Notes: generated from the sequence alone by a model not told the origin. DNA of 64,000 nucleotides from Shinella zoogloeoides (GCF_030733845.1 NZ_CP132311.1:1057501-1121500), one strand, 5' to 3'; positions 37,190 through 46,551 are shown, counted from the stretch's first letter. Translations and numbers: made by a program.

Positions 37190-39526
37190 TCAGAAGCCGG
37201 CGAGCGTCGTATCGCCGACCTGGATATCCCCGATCGTGCGGAACATCAGGCGCGCGCCGATCGACCAGTCGTTCGCCGCGGTGCTCGATTTGTCGCGCGT
37301 CTGCTCGTAGACGATCGAGAACACAGTATCGCGGTCGTCATAGGATACGCCGATGCCGTTGCGCGAAACGATGTGGTTGCCGATGTCGTAGGTGACCGAG
37401 CCGAAGACCGACCAGTAATCGTGGAACTTGAACGCCGCGGCGCCCTGAATTTCGCTGGCGGTGTCCGTCAGGCCGTAGAGCGGCTGCGCGGCGATGCGCG
37501 TATAGGTGATCTCGGTCTCGAAGCGGGCGCCGTCGAAGCGCAGCGACGTATCCGAGCGGCGCAGCGAGAAGTCGTCCTTGTCGAGACGGGCGCTGGTCGA
37601 GAACGAAATGCCGCTCGGCAGATCGATGCCCGCCATGCCGACATAGTCGGAGGCATCCGTCTCAAGGCCGGAATTGGCGCCGGCATTGACGAGGTCGGGG
37701 CTGGCGAAGGAATTCACGCCGCCGAGATGGAAGGACTGGCCGACGATGCTGCGCAGGAGCACGCCATTGTCGAACGTACCGGTATAGCGCAGGCCGAGAT
37801 TGGCGCGCGTGCCGCCCTCGATGCGGTCGAAGCCCGAGAATTTGTCGCGTTCGAACAGGTTGGTGGCGTCGAAGACGAAGCTCTGAGCATCCTCGTTCGG
37901 CAGGCCGCCGGCATTGTCCTCGTCCGGGCGCACATAGATCTGCGCGATCGGCTCGAACAGGTGCGTGCTGTAGTCCGTCGTCACGAGGACGGGATAGCGC
38001 GCCTCGAGGCCTGCGGTCAGCATGGTGCGGGTCGCGCTGTCGTCGGATTCGAACGTGCCGCCGTAACCGGCGCCCGGCGGGCGCATGTCGAGGCGGTGGA
38101 TGTCGCCGCGGGCCGCCAGGAGCGGCGTCAGCACGAGGCCGCCCGGCACGACGAGCTGGCGTTTCCACTCCAGCTCGCTGGTCAGCCGCGTCGCGCTGCC
38201 TTCGAGGCCGCGGAAACGGTCGCGGCCGTTCACCGTGTAGCTGTCGGTAAGGTCGCGGTCGACATTGGTGAGGTTCGTCGTGACGCTCAGCTCGCCGCCG
38301 AAGACCGGCTGCGGCACGATATATTCGTGGTCGAGCGTCTGGGCGATCGCCTGCTTGCGCTCTGCCTGATCCAGCGGGTCGGCGTCCTGCACGTCGAAAT
38401 AGAACGCGCGCAGGTCGAAGCTGTTGCGGCGGCCGAGGCCCGACAGGTATCCCTCGTTGACGAACGTGTCGCCCTTGAAGCCGTTGATTTCATAGGTGCG
38501 CGAGAAGTTGTTGTCGGTCTGCGCCATCACGTTCCAGCCGAACGTCCAGCGCGGATTGATCTGGAAGTGGCCGGTGGAGGCGACCATGCCGCGCAGACCG
38601 TCTTCTTCCCAGTCGCTCGTGTTCGGCGTGAACTGGTCGGCGTTCATCTGGCTGATGCCGGCGGCGCGCAGCGTGATCTGGCCGTTGTGGAACTGCTTGC
38701 GGAATTCGGCTTCCATGAGGAAGCCCTGGTTGGTCAGGACCGTGGGCGACAGCGTCGCATCCATGTCCGGCGCGATCGCGATGTAGTAGGGCGTCGTCAC
38801 GCCGAAGCCGAGCTTCTGGGCATAGCGGAACTGCGGGAAGAGGAAGCCGGTCTTGCGCTTGACGGTATGGTCGGGAACTTCGAGCACCGGAATATAGGCG
38901 ATCGGCCTGCCGAACATCTCGAAGCGCGCGCGCTCGAGGCGGATGGTCTTGGTGCGGCCGTTCTGCACGACGCGCTCGGCCTTCACCTCCCACAGCCCGC
39001 GATGGGTCGGGTCCGTGGCGCAGGGCGTGCAGGCGGTATAGACGGCGTGGTTGAGGATCATCTCCTCGCCGTTGACGCGCTCGCCGCTGGTCGCCGCCAG
39101 CTTGGTGAGGTCTGTGGTCTCGATGCGCAGGGCGTTGATGAAACCGTTGGCGAAATCGTCCGACAGGTCCATCTCGTCGCCGTAGACGCGGTTGCCGGTC
39201 GGCTCGATCAGCTCGATATTGCCGCGCGCCTTCACCCGGCCCGTCGTCTGGTCGTACTCGACCTCACGGGCAACCAGCTTGTAGCCGGCATAATTGATCT
39301 GCACGGCACCACGCGCGATGACCGTGTCATTGTCCTGGTTATAGACGAGTTCGTTCGCGGCGAGCAGCAGCTTGCTGTCGTCCGGGATGTTCGGCTCCAT
39401 CGTCTGGATGTCCGACATCTGTGCATAAACGGGAACAGCGGAAGCGGGCATGAGGGCGCACATGGCCGCACCTGCAAGCAGGGCGGCTTTTAACCACCGA
39501 TTCGTTTTGCGGTCGCCTGCCGCCAC
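37190..39526 (-). CDS. lptD: LPS-assembly protein LptD
   Basis: The 778-residue outer-membrane barrel inserts lipopolysaccharide into the outer leaflet. A signal sequence ending near PVYAQ precedes an OstA-like beta-jellyroll (LLLAANELVYNQDNDTVIARGAVQI; YKLVAREVEYDQTTGRVKARGNIEL), then a large barrel. Two or more cysteines occur (ACTPCATDP). The start is GTG at 39526, sharing one base with the lptG stop and preceded by AGGAGG inside lptG, so it is tightly coupled. Order lptF-lptG-lptD-surA-pdxA-rsmA is standard. Confidence 0.94.
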   Translation of the reverse strand: MAAGDRKTNRWLKAALLAGAAMCALMPASAVPVYAQMSDIQTMEPNIPDDSKLLLAANELVYNQDNDTVIARGAVQINYAGYKLVAREVEYDQTTGRVKARGNIELIEPTGNRVYGDEMDLSDDFANGFINALRIETTDLTKLAATSGERVNGEEMILNHAVYTACTPCATDPTHRGLWEVKAERVVQNGRTKTIRLERARFEMFGRPIAYIPVLEVPDHTVKRKTGFLFPQFRYAQKLGFGVTTPYYIAIAPDMDATLSPTVLTNQGFLMEAEFRKQFHNGQITLRAAGISQMNADQFTPNTSDWEEDGLRGMVASTGHFQINPRWTFGWNVMAQTDNNFSRTYEINGFKGDTFVNEGYLSGLGRRNSFDLRAFYFDVQDADPLDQAERKQAIAQTLDHEYIVPQPVFGGELSVTTNLTNVDRDLTDSYTVNGRDRFRGLEGSATRLTSELEWKRQLVVPGGLVLTPLLAARGDIHRLDMRPPGAGYGGTFESDDSATRTMLTAGLEARYPVLVTTDYSTHLFEPIAQIYVRPDEDNAGGLPNEDAQSFVFDATNLFERDKFSGFDRIEGGTRANLGLRYTGTFDNGVLLRSIVGQSFHLGGVNSFASPDLVNAGANSGLETDASDYVGMAGIDLPSGISFSTSARLDKDDFSLRRSDTSLRFDGARFETEITYTRIAAQPLYGLTDTASEIQGAAAFKFHDYWSVFGSVTYDIGNHIVSRNGIGVSYDDRDTVFSIVYEQTRDKSSTAANDWSIGARLMFRTIGDIQVGDTTLAGF

Positions 39527-40608
39527 TAGCCGTCCTCCTGATGCAGAAGAATCGTCGCACCCAAGGACATTGCGACGACCACTGGGAGCCAGGCCGCAAC
39601 GAACGGAGGAACAACACCGCTGCTTCCGAATGCCTTCACAAGCACGGTGACGACATAAAGCATGAAGCCTGAAAGGATTCCACCCAGAATCACCGCACGC
39701 GATTGATTAAACCGGCTAAATTTTAACGATACACAGGCGGCGATCAGCGTCATCGCAACCAGGAGCAGCGGCAGCGAAAGCATGGAGTGAAACTGCGTTT
39801 CCATGGCATTCGTCGGGAAACCGAAGGATTTGGCCGCCTCGATCTTCCGTCCGAGCTCGAAAAAGGCAATGCTTTCAGGCTTTTCCAGGCTTTCCTGAAC
39901 GAATTCCCGTTTCAGGTTGGTACGAAGCTGTACCTCATCGAGACGGACGGGCAGTTCGCCGCTGCGAGTCTCGTGCACGTTCTTAAGAAGCCAGTAACCA
40001 TCTTCCAAAGTGGCCGAGTCGGCGTCCTGCCGAAGCACGATGCGGCTGTCGTCGTCGAAGTGGATGACGGAGACGTTGAGCAGCCGCGTTCCATTGTCCA
40101 GAACGGCCTTCGCGCCGATGATCGCCTCGTCCTTTCCATAGATCTGGCGAAGCCACGGAACGGCGTTTTCGCCGCGCGCCGCGTTGGTCGCCCCCCAGGA
40201 GGCCTCGACCTCCTGCGCCTTCTTGCTGCCCCAGGCCGCGAGCGGATTGAGCGTCAGCACGGCGATGACGCCGAACAGGAATGCGCCGATGACGAAGGGG
40301 CGCAGGAACTGCCAGACGGAAATGCCGGCGGCGCGCGTCACGACCAGCTCGTAGCGCCGGTTGAGCGAGATGAGGGCGGCCATGCCGGCAAAGAGCGCGA
40401 CGAAGGGCACTGTCTGCATCAGGATCGTGGGAATGCGCAGCGCCGTCACCATGAGGCCGGTCGACAGCGTATAGCCCGGCAGCGCACCCACGCGATTCGA
40501 CATCTCGGAGAAGTCGATGATGAAGATCAGCGAGAAGATGCCGAGCAGGAACCAGATCGTCGTGACGATGTAGCGGCGGAAGAAATAGAGGCCGAGCGTG
40601 CGGATCAT
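39526..40608 (-). CDS. lptG: LPS export ABC transporter permease LptG
   Basis: A 360-residue inner-membrane permease with six membrane segments around a periplasmic jellyroll, the YjgP/YjgQ layout. LGLYFFRRYIVTTIWFL at the start, RRYELVVTRAAGISVWQFLRP in the coupling region, and SLPLLLVAMTLIAACVSLKFSR later match LptG. It pairs with LptF, whose gene overlaps its start by 4 bp, to extract LPS from the inner membrane with LptB (not in the window). Confidence 0.94.
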   Translation of the reverse strand: MIRTLGLYFFRRYIVTTIWFLLGIFSLIFIIDFSEMSNRVGALPGYTLSTGLMVTALRIPTILMQTVPFVALFAGMAALISLNRRYELVVTRAAGISVWQFLRPFVIGAFLFGVIAVLTLNPLAAWGSKKAQEVEASWGATNAARGENAVPWLRQIYGKDEAIIGAKAVLDNGTRLLNVSVIHFDDDSRIVLRQDADSATLEDGYWLLKNVHETRSGELPVRLDEVQLRTNLKREFVQESLEKPESIAFFELGRKIEAAKSFGFPTNAMETQFHSMLSLPLLLVAMTLIAACVSLKFSRFNQSRAVILGGILSGFMLYVVTVLVKAFGSSGVVPPFVAAWLPVVVAMSLGATILLHQEDG

Positions 40609-41789
40609 GGTTTGCCGCTCCCGCCGGCCGGGGTCGAGCCCGTCTTTATGAAGCGCGACAGCAGCCGGTCGCGCAGTTCCGTGACGCGGTCGCCGAGCGT
40701 TGCCGGAATCTCAAGGCTCTTGTTGCGCGCGAGATAGCGGATGGCGAGCGCTGCCGTGACGATCGGGATGAGATACATGATCGGTATGAAATAGAGGGAT
40801 TCTTCCGCATTGTTCGAGGCATAGAAGCTCGCCCAGCGCACGAAGAGCGCCGTCAGCAGCGCCGTGATCATCGGATGCATGCGCGCCTCGCGGTGCGAGC
40901 GCGCATCGGCGCTGACGACGAGGGCGATCAGGCCGAAGACCATCGGGAACAGCCATTCGCTGAAGCGGCGGTGCAGCTCGGCGGTGAAGGATCCCGAATT
41001 GTTCTTGTATTGCGGGTCTTCCGGATCCGGACTGAAGAGATAGGGCAGGTCGCGGTCCTTGGCGCGGATGTTCGACGTGCCGGTGCTCTGGGTGAGGTCG
41101 GCGAGGTCGAAGGCGTAGGATGCGAACTTGATGATGGAGACGTTGCCGTCAGGCAGCTTGCGATGCACCTCGCCGTCCTTCATCACCAGCGCCGAGGAGT
41201 TTTCGTCCACCGCGCCCTCGCGGGCATAGTACACCATCTCGAAGCGCGGATCGCGCGTGTCGGCGACGAAGAGGCCATGCAGTACGCCGTTGTTGCGCCG
41301 TTCCGCCACCTGAACGTAGAGCCCGTCTGTGATCTTGCGGAAGGTGTTTTCCTGCACGACGGAGGAGAGCATGTCGGCATGGGCCGTCGCAATCATCTTG
41401 CGCACGGCCATGCGGGAATAGGGTTCTACGAAATTGTCGACGGCGAAGGAGACGAGGCTCATCGCCACGGCGAGAATCATGATCGGCCGGATGATCGTCG
41501 TGCGCGAGCTGCCCGCCGAATTCAGCACCGTCAGCTCCGAATCGGCATTCATGACGGTCAGCGTCTGCGACACGCCTATGACGAGCGCGAAGGGCAGGAT
41601 GATCGGGATGACGGAGGGCAGGATCAGCGTGGCGAGCTTCAGGAAGGCGAAGATCGACTGGCCGCTGTCGGTGACGAGGTTGATGCTGCTGAGCGCCTGC
41701 GTCACCCAGACGATGCCCAGCAGGGGCAAAAGCGTGGCGATGAACATGAGCGACGCCCGCCGCAGGATATAGCGCTCGATCAGTTTCAT
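40605..41789 (-). CDS. lptF: LPS export ABC transporter permease LptF
   Basis: The 394-residue partner of LptG, with the same six-helix plus periplasmic domain architecture. MKLIERYILRRASLMFIATLLPL opens it; SELTVLNSAGSSRTTIIRPIM is the coupling-helix motif typical of LptF. It is the first gene of the minus-strand lptF-lptG-lptD-surA-pdxA-rsmA series, and the 271-bp gap to divergent pepA must hold promoters for both. Confidence 0.94.
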   Translation of the reverse strand: MKLIERYILRRASLMFIATLLPLLGIVWVTQALSSINLVTDSGQSIFAFLKLATLILPSVIPIILPFALVIGVSQTLTVMNADSELTVLNSAGSSRTTIIRPIMILAVAMSLVSFAVDNFVEPYSRMAVRKMIATAHADMLSSVVQENTFRKITDGLYVQVAERRNNGVLHGLFVADTRDPRFEMVYYAREGAVDENSSALVMKDGEVHRKLPDGNVSIIKFASYAFDLADLTQSTGTSNIRAKDRDLPYLFSPDPEDPQYKNNSGSFTAELHRRFSEWLFPMVFGLIALVVSADARSHREARMHPMITALLTALFVRWASFYASNNAEESLYFIPIMYLIPIVTAALAIRYLARNKSLEIPATLGDRVTELRDRLLSRFIKTGSTPAGGSGKP

Positions 41790-42060
41790 TTTTCAGTCCG
41801 CACGTCCGACCAGCGGTTCTCGCCCCGCGTCCACGACGCCCATCAACGGAACTGCAATGGGCATATAAGCTTTCTTGAGGCTGACGCCATAGCGGAGAGT
41901 CTCCGCCCGGATGGAAAATTTATCGCGAACAAGCATGGCTAACGTTCTGTAAACAAGCCGGCGCATCTTGCCAAGCGCCGCAAAAGCGACAAGGAATTGG
42001 GGCGAACGGCGGCCTTTCCGGCCGAACGACCGGCCGCAAGGCCCACATGCGGAGTAAATC

Positions 42061-43551
42061 ATGGCTTCCAAATTCGACATCGGTTTCGCAAAGACGGCGC
42101 GCGCATCCGGCGGTCTTGCGATCCTCCTCCAGAGTGCCGGCGGGCAGGCGGCAGGGCTTGGCGAGGTCGATCCGGAAGGTGTCGTGGGCCGTGCCGCGGG
42201 CGTTGCGAAATTCACCGGCAAGGCGCTGAAAAAGCTCGAGGTTCTGGCGCCGCACGGCGCGCCGGTCGACCACATCCTGGTGCTCGGCCTCGGCGAAGCG
42301 GAGAAGCTGACTGCCCACGACTGGCTGAAGGCCGGCGGCGCCGCCGCGGCCAAGGCCGGCCGCGCCGAGAAGGTGACGGTCTATCTCGATGCGCCTGACG
42401 TCACCGTCACGGCGAGGAACGCCGCCGACTTCGCGCTCGGCATGCAGCTCGGCGCCTACAGCTTCGATACCTACAAGACGAAAAAGGGCGAGGACGACGA
42501 GGCGAAGAGCGGCAAAAGCGTGAAGGTGACGATCGTCACCGCCGTCGCCAGCGCCGCCAAGAAGGCGAACGAGGTGTCCGACGCGGTGGCCGAAGGCGTG
42601 ATTCTCGCCCGCAATCTCGTCAACGAGCCGGCCAACGTGCTCGGCCCCGTCGAATTCGCCGACAAGGCCAAGGCGCTCGAAAAGCTCGGCGTCGAGGTGG
42701 ATATCCTCACCGAGCGCGAGATGAAGAAGCTCGGCATGGCGGCGCTGCTCGGCGTCGCGCAGGGCTCCGTGCGCCCGCCGCGCCTTGCTGTCATGCACTG
42801 GAAGGGCGGCAAGGAGAAGGACCGGCCGATCGCCTTCATCGGCAAGGGCGTCGTCTTCGATACCGGCGGCATTTCCATCAAGCCGGCCGCCGGCATGGAG
42901 GACATGAAGGGCGACATGGGCGGCGCCGCCGCCGTCATCGGCCTGATGCACACGCTCGCTTCGCGCAAGGCGAAGGCCAATGTCGTCGGCATCCTCGGCC
43001 TTGTGGAAAACATGCCCGACGGCAACGCCCAGCGCCCCGGCGACATCGTCAAGTCCATGTCCGGCCAGACGATCGAGGTCATCAACACGGATGCCGAGGG
43101 CCGCCTCGTGCTCTGCGATGCGCTCTGGTATTGCAACGAGACCTTCAAGCCGCAGTTCATGGTCAACCTCGCTACGTTGACCGGTGCGGTCATGGTGGCG
43201 CTCGGCAGCCATCATGCCGGTCTCTTCTCCAACGACGATACGCTTTCCGCGCGTCTCACCGCCGCCGGCCTTGCCACCCATGAGCGCCTGTGGCGCCTTC
43301 CGCTCGGCCGCGAATACGACAAGATGATCGACAGCAAGTTCGCCGACATGAAGAACACCGGCGGGCGCTATGCCGGCTCGATCACCGCCGCGCAGTTCCT
43401 CCAGCGCTTCGTCAAGGATACGCCTTGGGCGCATCTCGACATCGCCGGCACCGCCATGGGCTCGCCGACCGACGAGATCAACCAGTCCTGGGGCTCCGGC
43501 TTCGGCGTGCGCCTGCTCGACGAGCTTGTGCGTGCGAACTACGAGGGGTGA
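42061..43551 (+). CDS. pepA: leucyl aminopeptidase (cytosol aminopeptidase)
   Basis: The 496-residue two-zinc exopeptidase removes N-terminal residues from peptides. [15 protein letters not shown] and the hallmark [10 protein letters not shown] hold the metal ligands, and [14 protein letters not shown] and NATLTGA-type [13 protein letters not shown] complete the M17 active site. In some bacteria PepA also binds DNA. It is divergent from lptF and followed 7 bp later by holC. Confidence 0.95.
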   Translation: MASKFDIGFAKTARASGGLAILLQSAGGQAAGLGEVDPEGVVGRAAGVAKFTGKALKKLEVLAPHGAPVDHILVLGLGEAEKLTAHDWLKAGGAAAAKAGRAEKVTVYLDAPDVTVTARNAADFALGMQLGAYSFDTYKTKKGEDDEAKSGKSVKVTIVTAVASAAKKANEVSDAVAEGVILARNLVNEPANVLGPVEFADKAKALEKLGVEVDILTEREMKKLGMAALLGVAQGSVRPPRLAVMHWKGGKEKDRPIAFIGKGVVFDTGGISIKPAAGMEDMKGDMGGAAAVIGLMHTLASRKAKANVVGILGLVENMPDGNAQRPGDIVKSMSGQTIEVINTDAEGRLVLCDALWYCNETFKPQFMVNLATLTGAVMVALGSHHAGLFSNDDTLSARLTAAGLATHERLWRLPLGREYDKMIDSKFADMKNTGGRYAGSITAAQFLQRFVKDTPWAHLDIAGTAMGSPTDEINQSWGSGFGVRLLDELVRANYEG

Positions 43552-43558
43552 GGGCGGG

Positions 43559-44008
43559 GTGAGCGAGGTCCTCTTCTATCACCTGACGGAATCCAAGCTG
43601 GAGGACGCGCTGCCGCCGCTCATCGACAAGAGCCTTGAGCGCGGCTGGCGCGTCGTCGTACAGGCCGGCGATGCCGAGCGCCGCGATGCGCTCGACACCC
43701 ATCTGTGGACCTTCCGCGAGGACAGCTTCCTGCCGCACGGCACGGACGAGCAAGCTTTCCCCGCCGACCAGCCCGTCCTGCTGACGGCGACGCCGGACAA
43801 CCAGAACGCCGCCACCGTGCGCTTTCTCGTCGCCGGCGCCGAACCGCCGCCGCTCGACGCCTATGACCGCGTCATCTTCATGTTCGACGGCTACGACCAG
43901 GCGGAAGTGGAAACCGCCCGCGAGCACTGGAAGCGCCTGAAGGGCGAGGGGCACCAGCTGACCTACTGGCAGCAGAACGGCGACGGGCGCTGGACGAAGA
44001 AGGCTTGA
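43559..44008 (+). CDS. holC: DNA polymerase III subunit chi
   Basis: A 149-residue protein starting at GTG 43559 with the chi-family opening EVLFYHLTESKLEDALPPL and the middle stretch WTFREDSFLPHGTDEQAF. Chi links the clamp loader to SSB. The pepA-holC order is a regular feature of proteobacteria. The open frame reaches upstream inside pepA but that part is out of phase with pepA and not coding. Confidence 0.92.
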   Translation: MSEVLFYHLTESKLEDALPPLIDKSLERGWRVVVQAGDAERRDALDTHLWTFREDSFLPHGTDEQAFPADQPVLLTATPDNQNAATVRFLVAGAEPPPLDAYDRVIFMFDGYDQAEVETAREHWKRLKGEGHQLTYWQQNGDGRWTKKA

Positions 44009-44059
44009 CATCGAGCGAGCCATAGCGGGGCGACGAGAATGCGGCCTCCAACCGCGTTC

Positions 44060-44431
44060 TTAGGGCGCACGAACCTCGACCAATATCCGTCCGGGGGCAA
44101 AGCAGTAAAACAGCCACATTCCGCGCATTTCACGCGGCGGCATCCAGATTTCCGTCCCCGCAGTCGTGAGGGCGGTATGGAGGCGATCGACATCCGCACG
44201 TGCGTTTAGAGTAAATCCCACGTGGTAGGTGTTTCGACCGGCGGTTGGTGTATCGGCGCCGCCGAATTTCGCAACCGGTCTGCTGATAACCAACTCCAGG
44301 CCGGCGTCGTCGCGGAGAATGGCTAGACCGCTGCCGCGGGTTTCCGTCGGCACCAAGTTGAAATGTGTAGCGAAGAAATCCCGCGTTTCCAAAACATTCG
44401 GTACGTGAAGGTCAAGGTGATCAAGGCGCAT
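44060..44431 (-). CDS. VOC superfamily protein, lower-GC gene
   Basis: The 123-residue protein shows the glyoxalase fold (LDHLDLHVPNVLETRDFFATHFNL, then NTYHVGFTLNARADVDRLH, ending GRILVEVRAP). The codon use and base composition are noticeably less GC-biased than in neighbouring genes, which may mean recent acquisition. Two adjacent ATGs exist; the second (44431) lies 6 nt from GGAGG, the first only 3 nt, so I chose the second. Function unknown. Confidence 0.8.
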   Translation of the reverse strand: MRLDHLDLHVPNVLETRDFFATHFNLVPTETRGSGLAILRDDAGLELVISRPVAKFGGADTPTAGRNTYHVGFTLNARADVDRLHTALTTAGTEIWMPPREMRGMWLFYCFAPGRILVEVRAP

Positions 44432-44546
44432 CATTTTCCTCCAAGGAGGCTAGCGCCGGTGTGGTAAGGCTACACAGACGCGAGCACCCTAGCATCATTG
44501 CCAGGGTTTCACGTCGTGGGTTCTCACGCGTTAGCGTGGAGCAGAG

Positions 44547-44560
44547 CTTCCATATGGAAG
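44547..44560. repeat. 14-bp perfect palindrome CTTCCATATGGAAG
   Basis: The sequence reads identically on both strands with no spacer. It lies upstream of the VOC gene (minus strand), about 115 bp from its start, where an operator could be, but no regulator gene is adjacent. Confidence 0.6.
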
Positions 44561-44684
44561 GGGACGGGCTTACCGGAACCGCCCCGGCCTTTTTCGACAG
44601 CACTTCGATAGCGCTTTCAGCACTCCATGGCTAGGACCAATCGACATTCAGTCGTTGCTGGCGTGCAAATGGCGCTTTCTCGTG

Positions 44685-44707
44685 CTTCCGGTACTGCGTA
44701 CCGGAAG
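44685..44707. repeat. 10-bp hairpin CTTCCGGTAC-tgc-GTACCGGAAG
   Basis: A perfect stem with a 3-nt loop, in the middle of a non-coding spacer. No T-run follows on either strand. Confidence 0.65.
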
Positions 44708-44751
44708 TGCACTGTGCTCCGGATCGCTGAAGGTTCTTTTTATGCTCGGGC

Positions 44752-44796
44752 GGGTTGAATGTTGAGAGCCGCCATGAGGCTTCCAACATTCAACCC
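44752..44796 (-). terminator. long hairpin at the end of the sugar dehydrogenase gene
   Basis: The 13-bp perfect arms GGGTTGAATGTTG and CAACATTCAACCC enclose a second stem AGCC/GGCT. It begins 6 bp beyond the stop codon of the minus-strand dehydrogenase gene and so is probably its transcript end, although a T-run is absent. Confidence 0.6.
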
Positions 44797-44802
44797 TTGT
44801 CC

Positions 44803-45729
44803 TCAATCGTGAAACGCTTCGACGAACTTGCGTCGTCCCAGCATGAAGGCGTCGGCGACGTGGCGCAGCGGCGCGAGGTCGACGTCGGACTTTCCGGCTT
44901 TCACGATCTCGGCGAAGCGCTTGTAGAGCATCGGATATTCCTGCTCCGGCTCCTCGTGCACCAGCTTGCCGTCGATGGAGAGCTTCGCGCCGCCCTCAGA
45001 CAGCACCATTTCGCCGGCCTCTGTTTGCGCCACGATGTCCCAGCTCTGCTTGCCGGTCTGGCGCCAGTCGAATTCGGCGGAAAGGTCGAGGCCCTTCGCG
45101 TCGGAGAAGGTCATCGACGCGGCAATGGGCGCGTCGCGGTTTTCCGGGAATTCCAGCGTGGCGGCGGTGATGAAGGCCGGGCGCGGCAGGATGTGGGTGA
45201 CGATGGACAGCGCGTTGATGCCCGGATCGAACACGCCGAGGCCGCCGGCCTGCCATATCCATTCCTGGTTCGGATGCCAGTGGCGCACGTCCTCCTTCCA
45301 GATCACCCGCATGGAGCGGATCGTCGTTCCCGCGAGGAAGGTCTTTGCGGCCTCGACGGCCGGCGCATAGCGCGAGTGCCAGCTTGCAAAGAGCGAAAGG
45401 CCCTTCGATGCGGCGAGCGCTTCGAGGTCGGCGACTTCGGAGAGCGTTGCGCCCGGCGGCTTTTCGAGGAAGACGTGCTTTCCTGCCGAAAGCGCCTTTT
45501 CGGCCGCCTCGTAGCGGTATTGCGGCGGCATGCAGAGCGAGACGGCGTCGATGGCAGGGACGGCCGCGAGCATGTCGTCGATCGTCTTGAAATTGTCGAT
45601 GCCGTCGACCGTGCCGTGGCGGCTGGCCGCGGCGATCAGCCTGTAGTCGCTGTTGTCAGCGACGGCCGGAAGATGCTGGTCGCGCACGATCTTGCCGACG
45701 CCGACGATTGCGAGATTGATCGGGGACAT
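44803..45729 (-). CDS. Gfo/Idh/MocA sugar dehydrogenase (galactose/arabinose 1-dehydrogenase-like)
   Basis: A 308-residue NAD(P)-dependent oxidoreductase. The Rossmann start reads INLAIVGVGKIVRDQHLPA; the catalytic-region motif VFLEKPPGATLSE replaces the common EKPxA, and LFASWHSRYAPAVE follows, both features of the D-galactose/L-arabinose 1-dehydrogenase branch. Such enzymes oxidise aldoses to lactones in the De Ley-Doudoroff type route, which yields alpha-keto acids, an attractive but unproven link to the TRAP genes next door. ATG 45729 follows GGAG. Exact sugar is inferred. Confidence 0.82.
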   Translation of the reverse strand: MSPINLAIVGVGKIVRDQHLPAVADNSDYRLIAAASRHGTVDGIDNFKTIDDMLAAVPAIDAVSLCMPPQYRYEAAEKALSAGKHVFLEKPPGATLSEVADLEALAASKGLSLFASWHSRYAPAVEAAKTFLAGTTIRSMRVIWKEDVRHWHPNQEWIWQAGGLGVFDPGINALSIVTHILPRPAFITAATLEFPENRDAPIAASMTFSDAKGLDLSAEFDWRQTGKQSWDIVAQTEAGEMVLSEGGAKLSIDGKLVHEEPEQEYPMLYKRFAEIVKAGKSDVDLAPLRHVADAFMLGRRKFVEAFHD

Positions 45730-45834
45730 GGCTCCGCCCTCATTTGTATGATGATTTGGCGTTGTTGTAGCAGAACCCTCGGCCGGAGCAAGGCCGCCCC
45801 GCGCCCGCATTTGCCTATCGTTTGTGCAACGGGG

Positions 45835-45915
45835 CGAAAGCCGTATCCGCCTTTCGTCTAATACGGCCGCTGAAGCCGGGAAAACCCGGCTGCGGACTTG
45901 AAACGAGACTTGAAA
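45835..45915 (+). promoter_or_regulatory. structured leader upstream of takQM
   Basis: CGAAAG (45835-45840) pairs with CTTTCG (45851-45856), while the adjoining CCGTAT (45841-45846) pairs with ATACGG (45861-45866), giving interleaved stems that are either mutually exclusive or form a pseudoknot. A third hairpin AGCCGGG-aaaa-CCCGGCT follows (45874-45891), then GACTTGAAA twice with a 12-bp period (45895-45903, 45907-45915). The takQ start is 60 bp further on. Confidence 0.45.
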
Positions 45916-45975
45916 TCGGCACTTTGGCTGTGCTTGGCACCAAAGCAATAACACGCCATGCGGGGAGGAGTTCTC

Positions 45976-46551
45976 ATGAAGACGCTGCTGGTTTTCAGCC
46001 GGCTCATCGACGCTGTCACGGAAAATATCGGGAAGGCCGTTGGCTGGCTTATCCTCGTTGCCGTGCTCGTCAGTGCCGGAAACGCCGTCGTTCGAAAGGT
46101 TTTCAACACATCGTCCAATGCCTGGCTTGAGGCGCAATGGTATCTGTTCGGCGGTGCCTTCATGCTCGCCGCCGCCTATACGCTGGCGCAGAACGAGCAC
46201 ATCCGGATCGACGTCGTCTACGGCAAGTTTTCACGCCGGGCGCAGCACTGGATCGACCTTCTCGGCCATTGCCTGTTCCTGATGCCCTTCGTGCTGCTGA
46301 TGGTGTATTTCCTCGTGCCCTATGTCGCGATGTCCTACCGCTCGGGTGAAGGCTCCTCCAGCGCCGGCGGCCTGATCGTCTGGCCGGCCAAGGCCATCCT
46401 GCTCGCCGGCTTCATTCTTCTCGCCTTCCAGGGCGTCTCGGAGATCATCAAGAAGATCGCCATCATGCGCGGGGACATGGACGACCCGGCGCCTTATGTT
46501 CCGACCCACGCCCCGCTCGACACGGCCATTGCCGAGGAGAAGGGCGCATGA
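45976..46551 (+). CDS. TRAP transporter small permease (DctQ/TakQ type)
   Basis: A 191-residue protein with four membrane segments and the DctQ pattern NAVVRKVFNTSSNAWLEAQWYLFGGAFMLAAAYTLAQNEHIRIDVVYG. The small subunit pairs with the large permease to form a sodium-coupled importer. GGGAGGAG places the start at ATG 45976 rather than the in-frame ATG at 45958. The stop overlaps the large-permease start (ATGA). Substrate is inferred from the nearby TakP-like binding protein. Confidence 0.9.
   Translation: MKTLLVFSRLIDAVTENIGKAVGWLILVAVLVSAGNAVVRKVFNTSSNAWLEAQWYLFGGAFMLAAAYTLAQNEHIRIDVVYGKFSRRAQHWIDLLGHCLFLMPFVLLMVYFLVPYVAMSYRSGEGSSSAGGLIVWPAKAILLAGFILLAFQGVSEIIKKIAIMRGDMDDPAPYVPTHAPLDTAIAEEKGA

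Larger units (their letters stand above)
44435..44802. other. gene-free, palindrome-rich spacer
   Basis: No gene of credible length is found in these 368 bp. It holds a 12-bp palindrome CCTCCAAGGAGG (44438-44449) that includes the VOC gene's ribosome site, a dyad CACGC-gtta-GCGTG near 44524-44538, a 14-bp palindrome at 44547-44560, a 10-bp hairpin at 44685-44707 and a 13-bp hairpin at 44752-44796. It is lower in GC than the flanks. Confidence 0.7.

Noticed and set aside
37373..39493. 706-codon frame antisense to lptD
   Set aside because: Low-complexity Val/Ala/Arg/Glu composition without motifs; lptD on the other strand is unambiguous.
45835..45866. Firm pseudoknot call in the takQM leader
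   Set aside because: The first connecting loop would be 0 nt, which is sterically poor; mutually exclusive hairpins are just as likely, so only a structured leader is claimed.
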